Assembly: GCF_000183745.1 (NCBI RefSeq)
Contig: NC_014761.1
Coordinates: 186,001-250,000 of the forward strand
Reading direction: 5' to 3'
Length of the DNA: 64,000 nt
Origin: Oceanithermus profundus DSM 14977
GTDB lineage: Bacteria; Deinococcota; Deinococci; Deinococcales; Marinithermaceae
In this document: positions 1 to 6,637 of the stretch, piece by piece
Position numbering within the stretch: the first letter of the stretch is position 1
How the letters are laid out: each line of letters opens with the position of its first letter
Program-made: the position numbers and the translations under genes
The notes under the pieces: model-generated
Seen by the model: the letters and a program-made list of their open reading frames with translations, nothing else
Databases searched by the model: none
What the model was told of the DNA's origin: nothing

Positions 1-1108
1 TCAGGTAGCGCCCCTCGGGGAACTCGGGCCGGAGCGGGTGGTCGGGGGCGTGGCCGGCCTCGTGCACGATCTGGGTGCGCACCCCGGCGCGCCGCGCCGC
101 CTCGGCGAGCGCCTCGCGAAAGGCGGTCGGGCTCACCTGGGCGGTGCAGCTGGCCGCGGCCAGCAGGCCGCCCGGGCGCACCCGCCGCATCGCGCCCGCG
201 CCCAGCCGGACGTAGGCCCGCAGCGCCGAGCGCAGCTGCGCGCGCTTCTTCGCCAGCGCCGGCGGGTCGAGGACGACGAGGTCGTAGGTCTCCTCGTGGG
301 CGTTCAGGAACTCGAAGACGTCGGCCCGCACGGCCTCGTGCCGCTCCGCCAGTCCGTTCAGCCGCGCGTTCTCGCGGGCGTCGGCGAGCGCGCCTTCGCT
401 GACGTCCACGCTGCGGGCGAAGGCCGCCCCCCCGGCGAGGGCGTAGACCGAGAAGCCGCCGTTGTAGGCGAAGAGGTTGAGCACCCGTGCCCCGGCGGCG
501 AGCTCGCGCACCTTCTGGCGGTTCTCGCGCTGGTCGAGGAAGAGGCCGGTCTTCTGGCCGCGGTGCAGGTCGGCGACGAAGCGCAGGCCGCGCTCGCGCA
601 CGGTCAGCTTGGGCGGAGGCGGTTCGCCGTAGAGGGGCTCGAGCCCCTCGGCGTTCCGCAGGACGATGCCCCGGGGCCTCAGCGCCCGCCCCAGCGCCTT
701 CACCACCGCGGGCAGCACCGCCCGGCGCACGCCTTCGCTGTAGGCCTTGACCACCAGGAAGCGCCCGTAGCGGTCGGCCACCAGCCCCGGCAGGAAGTCG
801 CCCTCGCCGAAGAGGAGCCGGTAGGCGTCGGTTTCGGGCGGCACCCACCGGCGGCGCAGCGCCCGCGCCTCCTCCACCCGCGCGGCCAGGTCGGCGGCGG
901 CGGGCACGCGCTCGCGGGCGAAGAGGCGAACGGCCACCTGACCCGCGGCGTCGTAGACGCCCACGGCCTCCGCCCGGCCCGCGACCAGGCGGACCCAGTC
1001 GCCGGTCTCGAGCCGGTGGGGGGGAAGGTGGTTGCGGTAGATCCAGGGGTGACCCGAGGCCAGCGCGGTTTCCAGCGAGGGGTCGAGGCGCAGGATGGGC
1101 GCGTGCAT
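1..1108 (-). CDS. 23S rRNA m5C methyltransferase, RlmI/RlmO family (3' end cut by window edge)
   Basis: Predicted SAM-dependent methyltransferase that makes 5-methylcytosine in 23S rRNA. The N-terminal ~75 residues (HPWIYRNHL onward) look like a PUA RNA-binding domain. The Rossmann domain begins near LFLDQRENR (about residue 190), followed by motif I (VLNLFAYNGGFSVYA), motif IV (LDPPALAKK) and a late Cys in AAASCTAQVS of the type used for catalysis in this family. The open reading frame runs off position 1 without a stop after 369 codons; relatives are about 380-395 residues, so only a short tail is missing. The start at 1108 follows an in-frame TAA and lies 6 nt after TAAGAT (complement of 1115-1120), predicting a leaderless mRNA. 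RlmI and RlmO modify different cytosines; I cannot tell which applies. Confidence 0.85.
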   Translation of the reverse strand, partial: MHAPILRLDPSLETALASGHPWIYRNHLPPHRLETGDWVRLVAGRAEAVGVYDAAGQVAVRLFARERVPAAADLAARVEEARALRRRWVPPETDAYRLLFGEGDFLPGLVADRYGRFLVVKAYSEGVRRAVLPAVVKALGRALRPRGIVLRNAEGLEPLYGEPPPPKLTVRERGLRFVADLHRGQKTGLFLDQRENRQKVRELAAGARVLNLFAYNGGFSVYALAGGAAFARSVDVSEGALADARENARLNGLAERHEAVRADVFEFLNAHEETYDLVVLDPPALAKKRAQLRSALRAYVRLGAGAMRRVRPGGLLAAASCTAQVSPTAFREALAEAARRAGVRTQIVHEAGHAPDHPLRPEFPEGRYL

Positions 1109-1214
1109 CGCTCCATCTTACGCCGCGGCGGGGGCGGACGTCCGCGGCGGCCGCGGGCCGCATTTTGTAGAGTGGGCGGTGAGACGGGGCCCGCAAGGGC
1201 TCACGGGAGGTGAA

Positions 1215-2087
1215 ATGCTCGAGCTCAGGCAAGACCTCAACGCCAGCGACCAGGTCCGGCATTCCATCGAAGAAGTGCTCGCCGTGGGGCGCACCGCATG
1301 GCAGCACTACTTGTTTTTCCGCAGCAAGGTGCACGGCGTCTGCGTCGCCCTCGACGGCGACCTGCAGTCGTGCGAGGCCGACGAGGGGCTGTACCACGAG
1401 GCCCTCGTGCACCCCGCGATGCTGGCCCACCCGGCCCCGAAGCGGGTCCTCATCATGGGCGGCGGCGAGGGGGCGACGCTGCGCGAGGTGCTGCGCCACC
1501 CCACCGTGACCGAGGTGGTGATGGTCGACCTGGACGAGGAGTTCGTCGGTCTCTGCAAGCGCCTGATCCCCGACTGGGCCGAAGGGGCCTGGGACGATCC
1601 GCGGCTCGAGCTGCGGCACGAGGACATCGTGGCCTACCTCGACCACACCCCGGGCGGCTTCGACGTGGTGGTGGGCGACCTCATCGACGCCAGCGAGGCT
1701 TCGTCCCCCGCCGCCGAACTGTACGGCCCCGAGTTCTACCGCAAACTCGCCGCGGCGCTCGCCCCGGGGGCGGTGCTCGCCACCCAGGCCGGCCCGCTCA
1801 CCCCCGCCCAGGTCGCCGGTCACCGCCGGGTGCGGGGGGCGCTGGGCTCGGTCTTCGGCCGGGTGGTGAGCTACGGAATGAACGTTCCCAGCTTCTACAG
1901 CCTCTGGGGGTTCGTTCTCGCGGGGGCGGCGGACCTGATCCCCGGCGGTTACGCCGAGCACCGTGCGCTCTTCGAGCTGCGCGCGCACGAGCGCGGGCTC
2001 GAGCTCGCCCACACCGGGCCCGAGGCGCTCGCCGCCGCCTTCGCCCTGCCGGCCCGCCTGCAGGCGCTGTTGCAGGGGGCGGCGTGA
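1215..2087 (+). CDS. speE: polyamine aminopropyltransferase (spermidine synthase family)
   Basis: 290 residues. Transfers aminopropyl groups from decarboxylated SAM to a diamine; in Thermus relatives agmatine is the acceptor. The SAM-binding motif GGGEGATLREVL is intact, preceded by the family signature YHEALVHPAMLAHP, and acidic residues follow in VVGDLIDASEASSP. The ATG at 1215 has a strong SD (GGGAGGTGA, 1205-1213), so the in-frame extension to 1095 is rejected. A TAGAGT -10 at 1168-1173 would give a ~35-nt leader. The stop overlaps the GTG of speD (GTGA), so the two are translationally coupled and carry out consecutive polyamine steps. The C-terminus is shorter than in Thermus homologues. 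Confidence 0.92.
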   Translation: MLELRQDLNASDQVRHSIEEVLAVGRTAWQHYLFFRSKVHGVCVALDGDLQSCEADEGLYHEALVHPAMLAHPAPKRVLIMGGGEGATLREVLRHPTVTEVVMVDLDEEFVGLCKRLIPDWAEGAWDDPRLELRHEDIVAYLDHTPGGFDVVVGDLIDASEASSPAAELYGPEFYRKLAAALAPGAVLATQAGPLTPAQVAGHRRVRGALGSVFGRVVSYGMNVPSFYSLWGFVLAGAADLIPGGYAEHRALFELRAHERGLELAHTGPEALAAAFALPARLQALLQGAA

Positions 2088-2824
2088 GCAAACTCAAACT
2101 CAGCGGCTTCAACAACCTTCGCAAGCTGCTCAGCTTCAGCTTCTACGACTTCGTGGTGGCCCAGGACGAGGCCGACCGCAAGAGCTACGCCGCCTACCTG
2201 AACGAGCGCTACGCGGCCGCGCGCATCCGCGGGCTGCTCGAGCGCATCGCCGAGATCATCGACGCCGAGGTGCTTTCCGCCAGCGAGCAGGACTACGAGC
2301 CCTACGGCGCCAGCGCCCTGCTGCTGCTCTCCGACGAGGCGGGCTCGGGGGCGGCGCCCGCCTGGGCGTCCTCGGTGCGCATGCACCTCGACAAGAGCCA
2401 CATCGCCGCCCACACCTACCCCGACTTCGCCCACCCCGAAGGGATCCTGGGCTTCCGCGTGGACATCGAGCTCTCCACCTGCGGCGAGATCAGCCCGCTG
2501 CGTTCGCTCGACGAGATCTTCCGCTTCTTTGACACCGACGTGGTCGTCATCGACTACCTGGTGCGCGGCTACACCCGCGCCGAGGACGGCTCCCACGTCT
2601 TCATGGACCACGAGGTGCCCTCGATCGCCCACTTCATCGACCCCGCCATCCTGGACCAGTTCGAGCGCGTCGAGCGCGCCCTCCCCCCGGCCCACACCTG
2701 GCAGCTCAAACTGCTGCGCACCGCCGTCGACCCCGCCGAGTACTTCGCCCCCGGGAAGCCGGTCGACGAGGCCCGCCTGGCGGCCGTTCTCGACGAGATG
2801 CGCACGATATTTTCACGCTTGTGA
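2084..2824 (+). CDS. speD: S-adenosylmethionine decarboxylase proenzyme, E. coli-type
   Basis: 246 residues. Makes decarboxylated SAM for SpeE. The self-cleavage/pyruvoyl signature is clear: LDKSHIAAHTYPDF (Ser of KSH is the expected pyruvoyl precursor), then FRVDIELSTCGEISPLRSL with the catalytic Cys, then IDYLVRGYTRAEDG and MDHEVPSIAHFI, all as in the ~264-residue E. coli enzyme. This is the longer class, not the ~120-residue class 1b enzyme typical of Bacillus, Thermotoga and many thermophiles. Starts at a GTG overlapping the speE stop. An A+T-rich stretch (2825-2880) separates it from the next gene. Confidence 0.9.
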   Translation: MSKLKLSGFNNLRKLLSFSFYDFVVAQDEADRKSYAAYLNERYAAARIRGLLERIAEIIDAEVLSASEQDYEPYGASALLLLSDEAGSGAAPAWASSVRMHLDKSHIAAHTYPDFAHPEGILGFRVDIELSTCGEISPLRSLDEIFRFFDTDVVVIDYLVRGYTRAEDGSHVFMDHEVPSIAHFIDPAILDQFERVERALPPAHTWQLKLLRTAVDPAEYFAPGKPVDEARLAAVLDEMRTIFSRL

Positions 2825-2912
2825 TACCAGAACATTGTTAAGGTAATAGTTAAATAAAATAATAACGAAACATGGTAGAATGCCCCTACTTACGTATAGT
2901 AGGGGAGGACAC

Positions 2913-4601
2913 ATGCCAAACAAACCTTGGAAGATGCGATCGATCCTGGCGGCCGCCGCGCTCCTGCTGCTTGCCGCCTGCCAACCCTTCGGCGGCGGCA
3001 ACGGCGGCGGCAATGGCGGCGGCGGCGATGACGGCAACGGCGGCGGAACCAACCCTCCGCCCTACAACCCCGTCGTCTGCGAGCACACCGGCAGCGGCCA
3101 GGACTACGCCGTCGGCCCCGGCCAGCCCTACACCTCGCTCCACGACGTCCCCTGGGACGCCCTCGGCCCAGGCGACACCGTGCGCATCTTCTACCGCGAC
3201 GAGCCCTACCGCGAGAAGATCGTGATCCGCACCGACGGCAGCGAGGCCGAACCCCTGCGCGTCTGCGGCGTGCCCGGCCCGAACGGCGAACGGCCGATCC
3301 TCGACGGCGACGGGGCGGTGAACGACCCCGACGACGCCGGCGCCTACGGCAGCTACGCCCCCATGGAAGGGCTGGCGATGGTCCTGATCTGGAACCGCGA
3401 CTACGACCTCAAGGTCCACCACGTCGTCATCGAGGGCCTGCACATCCGCAACGCCAAGAACACCTTCACCTACACCCGCATGGACGGCTCTACGGACAAC
3501 TACGAGGACGGCGCCGCCTGCATCCGCATCCAGGCCGCCGACGACGTGGTCATCCGCGGCAACGAACTGGAGAACTGCGGCAACGGCATCTTCACGATGT
3601 CGCAGGGCTACAACGAGGCCCACCTCACCCGCAACCTGCTCATCGAGGGGAACTACCTGCACGGCCATGGCCAGGCCGGCAGCTACCTCGAGCACGGCGT
3701 CTACATCCAGGCCATCGGCGTCGTCTACCAGTACAACCGCTTCGGCCCCAACGACCCCGGCTCGGACGGCGTCACCCTCAAGGAGCGCGTGGCCGGATCG
3801 GTGATCCGCTACAACTGGTTCGACTCCGGGAGCGCGCGCACCCTCGACCTGGTCGAGGTGGAGGACGCCGCGCCCTGGTATCTCGTCTCCGAGTACCTGC
3901 GGGAACTGGGCTGCGACAGCGTCGACAACTGCCCTGGCCTCGACCCCGACCGCCTCGCCAAGGTGCAGGAGGCCGAGGCCGCCTACCGCAAGAGCTACGT
4001 CTACGGCAACTTCTTCCGCCACGTCGGCAGCACGACCAAGTCCGGCAACCTCGTTCACTACGGCAGCGACAACGACCCCGCGCTTTCCCACAACGGCACC
4101 CTCTACTTCTACGGCAACACCGTGCTCGTCCTGCAGGACCGCGACGACGCCTGGCGCTTCCGCCTCTTCTACCTGGGCAACCGCGACGCCCCCTCGCGCT
4201 CGCTGGAGACGGTGGAGATGTTCAACAACATCGTCTACTTCACGGGCGAGAGCGGCGAGGCCTCGTACTTCTGCCTGGACGACAACAACCAGGGCACGAT
4301 CCACTTCGGCGTGAACTGGCTCTCGGACGACTGGCAGATGGACGGGGCGGCTTCGGAGTGCTACTACGCCGGGGCGGCGGGCGCGCCCACGGTGACCGGA
4401 GTGGAGAACCTGCTCGACGTCGCCGGCGCTCCGGTTCCCCTCGACCCGGCGACCCTCGAGCCGGTGGACACCCCGCTGGTCCGCGACCAAGCCCAGCCCC
4501 TGCCCGAGGGCCTGCCCCCGATCGACTACCAGTACCGGCGCCACCTCCAGGCCGAGCCGCGGCCCGACGCGAGCGACCTGGGCGCGCGCGACCTGCCCTG
4601 A
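2913..4601 (+). CDS. secreted lipoprotein with right-handed beta-helix repeats
   Basis: 562 residues. Signal peptide with lipobox LLAAC, then a Gly/Asn low-complexity linker (GGGNGGGNGGGG) and a long domain rich in alternating Asn/Gly turns (VIRGNELENCGNGIF, NLLIEGNYLHGHG, VIRYNWFDSGSAR), the pattern of parallel beta-helix (pectate lyase/polysaccharidase-like) proteins. It may bind or cleave a surface polysaccharide; no catalytic set can be assigned by eye. ATG 2913 sits 4 nt after AGGGGAGGA; a second ATG at 2934 would remove part of the signal peptide. The upstream region 2825-2880 is strikingly A+T-rich for this genome and includes TAGAAT at 2876-2881. The gene is isolated, with a terminator hairpin just downstream. 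Confidence 0.75.
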   Translation: MPNKPWKMRSILAAAALLLLAACQPFGGGNGGGNGGGGDDGNGGGTNPPPYNPVVCEHTGSGQDYAVGPGQPYTSLHDVPWDALGPGDTVRIFYRDEPYREKIVIRTDGSEAEPLRVCGVPGPNGERPILDGDGAVNDPDDAGAYGSYAPMEGLAMVLIWNRDYDLKVHHVVIEGLHIRNAKNTFTYTRMDGSTDNYEDGAACIRIQAADDVVIRGNELENCGNGIFTMSQGYNEAHLTRNLLIEGNYLHGHGQAGSYLEHGVYIQAIGVVYQYNRFGPNDPGSDGVTLKERVAGSVIRYNWFDSGSARTLDLVEVEDAAPWYLVSEYLRELGCDSVDNCPGLDPDRLAKVQEAEAAYRKSYVYGNFFRHVGSTTKSGNLVHYGSDNDPALSHNGTLYFYGNTVLVLQDRDDAWRFRLFYLGNRDAPSRSLETVEMFNNIVYFTGESGEASYFCLDDNNQGTIHFGVNWLSDDWQMDGAASECYYAGAAGAPTVTGVENLLDVAGAPVPLDPATLEPVDTPLVRDQAQPLPEGLPPIDYQYRRHLQAEPRPDASDLGARDLP

Positions 4602-4613
4602 GCGGCGCGGTCC

Positions 4614-4642
4614 AGCTCCCCGCCCGGACCGGGCGGGGAGCT
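4614..4642 (+). terminator. hairpin between the beta-helix gene and rpsF
   Basis: Perfect 13-bp inverted repeat, arms AGCTCCCCGCCCG (4614-4626) and CGGGCGGGGAGCT (4630-4642), loop GAC. It lies 12 bp after the lipoprotein stop and 2 bp before the rpsF -10 box. There is no T tract, so termination is inferred from position and strength. Confidence 0.6.
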
Positions 4643-4675
4643 GCTATAATCAAACCTTGCGGCCCGAGTCGGGCC
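4643..4675 (+). promoter_or_regulatory. extended -10 promoter and short leader hairpin of the rpsF operon
   Basis: TATAAT at 4645-4650 is preceded by TG at 4642-4643 and C, giving a TGnTATAAT extended -10, which needs no -35; the -35 position lies inside the terminator stem. The leader contains a compact hairpin (GGCCC / GGGCC, 4661-4675). In other bacteria the S6:S18 complex binds an rpsF leader; this hairpin is a possible, unproven counterpart. Confidence 0.6.
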
Positions 4676-4700
4676 AGCCCACGAGCGAAAGGGGGTGAAC

Positions 4701-5009
4701 ATGCCACAGTACGACGTGGGGATCATCCTGAACCCCAACCTCGAGCCCACCCAGCTCCAGCTGGAGAAGGACATGATCCAGGCGGCGCTGGACAAGCACA
4801 AGGCCGAGGTGAAAGCGATCGACGAGTGGGGCAACCGCCGCCTCGCCTACCCCATCGAGAAGGACCCGGAAGGTTACTACATCTTCTACACGGTCGAGAT
4901 GGAGGCGGGCGAAGCCGCGCCCCTGGAAGCCGAGTTGCGCATCCGCGACAACGTGCGGCGTGTGCTCATCGTGCGCGACCGACCCGAGTGGAAGACCAAG
5001 AAGGGCTAG
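4701..5009 (+). CDS. rpsF: 30S ribosomal protein S6
   Basis: 102 residues, close to the 101 of Thermus S6. YDVGIILNPNLEPTQLQLEKDMIQ, RRLAYPIEKDPEGYY and ELRIRDNVRRVLIV match the S6 fold, which pairs with S18 in the 30S platform. The ATG at 4701 is preferred over a GTG six bases upstream because the SD AAGGGGGTGA (4688-4697) spaces correctly. First gene of rpsF-ssb-rpsR-rplI. Confidence 0.97.
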   Translation: MPQYDVGIILNPNLEPTQLQLEKDMIQAALDKHKAEVKAIDEWGNRRLAYPIEKDPEGYYIFYTVEMEAGEAAPLEAELRIRDNVRRVLIVRDRPEWKTKKG

Positions 5010-5028
5010 CTTAAGCTAGAATGTTCCT

Positions 5029-5844
5029 ATGGCGAAAGGTTTGAACCGAATCCTGCTGATCGGGACCGTGACCCAGACCCCGGAGATGCGCTACACCCCG
5101 GGCGGTCTGGCGGTGCTCGAGGTGACCGTGGCCGGCAACGACCGCGTCACCACCGAGACGGGCGAAGAGCGCGAGCTGGCCTGGTACCACCGGGTCAAGA
5201 TGTTCGGGCGCTACGCCGAGATGCTGGTCGAGCAGCTTACCGCCGGCACCCCGGTGCTGGTGGACGGCCGCCTCGACTACCGCAGCTGGGAGGCCGAAGG
5301 CGGCCGCCGCAGCGCGGTGGACGTGCGCGTGGACCGCATCGAGGTGCTCGACCGGGCGGACAAGGGGGACGAGCAGACCGTCTCCGACGCCCGTGGCCAG
5401 GAGCGCCTGCGCGAAGGGCTCAACGAGGTGGTCCTGATCGGCAACCTGACCCGCGACCCCGAGCTGCGCTACACCCCCCAGGGAACGGCGGTCATCCGCA
5501 TCGGCCTGGCGGTGAACGAGCGCTACGTCTCGCGCGGCAGCGAGCAGGAAAAGACGCACTTCTTCGACGTGCAGGCCTGGCGCGAACTCGCCGAGTGGGC
5601 CGCCGGCCTGAAGAAGGGCGGCGGCCTTTTCGTCATGGGACGCCTGGTCAACGACTCGTGGACGACGCAGACCGGAGAGCGCCGCTTCACCACGCGGGTG
5701 GAAGCCAACCGGCTGGAACGCCTCGCACGTGGCCCCGGACGTAGTGGTGGGACCGGTGCCCCTGCCAAGCAGGCCCAGACGGGCGGGGTGGATATCGACG
5801 AAGGCCTCGAAGACTTCCCACCGGAGGAGGATTTACCGTTTTGA
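5029..5844 (+). CDS. ssb: single-stranded DNA-binding protein with two OB folds
   Basis: 271 residues, about 1.5 times the usual bacterial SSB, because it carries two OB domains in one chain (about 3-110, [22 protein letters not shown]; about 128-235, [22 protein letters not shown]). Such SSBs act as dimers in Deinococcus-Thermus. The acidic tail ends EEDLPF, the motif that recruits replication and repair proteins. A TAGAAT box at 5017-5022 lies exactly 6 nt before the ATG, so besides read-through from rpsF the gene probably has its own leaderless promoter. The stop overlaps the rpsR start. Confidence 0.97.
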   Translation: MAKGLNRILLIGTVTQTPEMRYTPGGLAVLEVTVAGNDRVTTETGEERELAWYHRVKMFGRYAEMLVEQLTAGTPVLVDGRLDYRSWEAEGGRRSAVDVRVDRIEVLDRADKGDEQTVSDARGQERLREGLNEVVLIGNLTRDPELRYTPQGTAVIRIGLAVNERYVSRGSEQEKTHFFDVQAWRELAEWAAGLKKGGGLFVMGRLVNDSWTTQTGERRFTTRVEANRLERLARGPGRSGGTGAPAKQAQTGGVDIDEGLEDFPPEEDLPF

Positions 5845-6095
5845 GCAGCAGAAGACCCCGCGGACCCCGCAGGTTCCGCAAACCCAAGGTATGCCAGTTC
5901 TGCACCGGCGAACTGGAGATTACCGATTACAAGGACGCCAAGATGCTGAAGCGCTTCATCTCGGAGACCGGCAAGATCCTGCCGCGTCGCCGCACCGGCG
6001 TGTGCGCCAAGCACCAGCGTCGCCTCGCCACCACGATCAAGCGCGCCCGCATCCTGGCGATCATCCCCTTCACCGAGAAGCTGGTCCGTAAGTAG
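5841..6095 (+). CDS. rpsR: 30S ribosomal protein S18, zinc-ligand (C+) form
   Basis: 84 residues. The core [41 protein letters not shown] is classic S18. It has Cys-x2-Cys (VCQFCTGE, ~residue 17) and Cys-x2-His (VCAKH) in places that would form a zinc site; as I recall it, the T. thermophilus protein lacks these Cys. The start is TTG 5841 overlapping the ssb stop, with SD GGAGGAGGA at 5822-5830. Partner of S6 encoded two genes upstream. Confidence 0.96.
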   Translation: MSSRRPRGPRRFRKPKVCQFCTGELEITDYKDAKMLKRFISETGKILPRRRTGVCAKHQRRLATTIKRARILAIIPFTEKLVRK

Positions 6096-6104
6096 GAGGC
6101 CCCC

Positions 6105-6560
6105 GTGAAAGTCATCCTGCTCGAACCCGTGGAAAAACTCGGTGACGTGGGCCAGGTCGTCAACGTCAAACCGGGCTACGCCCGCAACTACCTGCTGCCG
6201 CGCGGGCTCGCGGCCCTCGCCACCGAGGCCAACCTCAAGGCGCTCGAGGCCAAGATCCGCGCCCAGGCCAAGAAGGCCGCCGAGCGCAAGGCCGAGGCCG
6301 AGCGCCTCAAGGAGATCCTCGAGCCGCTTACCCTGACCCTCAAGGTCAAGGCGGGCGAGACGAAGATCTACGGCTCGGTCACGAGCCGCGACATCGCCGA
6401 GGCGCTCGAGAAGCAGCACGAGATCACCATCGACCCCAAGCGCCTGCAGCTGGCCAAGCCCATCAAGGAGCTGGGCAGCTACGAGCTGGTCTACAAGCCA
6501 CACCCCGAGGTGCCCATCCAGCTCAAGGTCGTGGTCGAGAGCGAAGAAAACGGCGGCTGA
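6105..6560 (+). CDS. rplI: 50S ribosomal protein L9
   Basis: 151 residues. MKVILLEPVEKLGDVGQVVNVKPGYARNYLLPRG is the L9 N-domain, followed by a long charged connecting helix (~residues 45-75) and the C-domain. SD TAGGAGG lies before the start (partly GTG/ATG region at 6105). Last gene of the operon, followed within 21 bp by a terminator. Confidence 0.97.
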   Translation: MKVILLEPVEKLGDVGQVVNVKPGYARNYLLPRGLAALATEANLKALEAKIRAQAKKAAERKAEAERLKEILEPLTLTLKVKAGETKIYGSVTSRDIAEALEKQHEITIDPKRLQLAKPIKELGSYELVYKPHPEVPIQLKVVVESEENGG

Positions 6561-6580
6561 GCCTTTCGCCCGCCGTACCG

Positions 6581-6610
6581 AACCGCCGCCCCGTGGGGCG
6601 GCGGTTCTTT
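6581..6610 (+). terminator. intrinsic terminator after rplI
   Basis: Arms AACCGCCGCCCC (6581-6592) and GGGGCGGCGGTT (6595-6606), then CTTT. It ends the S6-SSB-S18-L9 operon and may also serve the convergent gene ending at 6638. Confidence 0.75.
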
Positions 6611-6637
6611 CGTCGTGCGCGGCGTCCGCCGCCCGGG

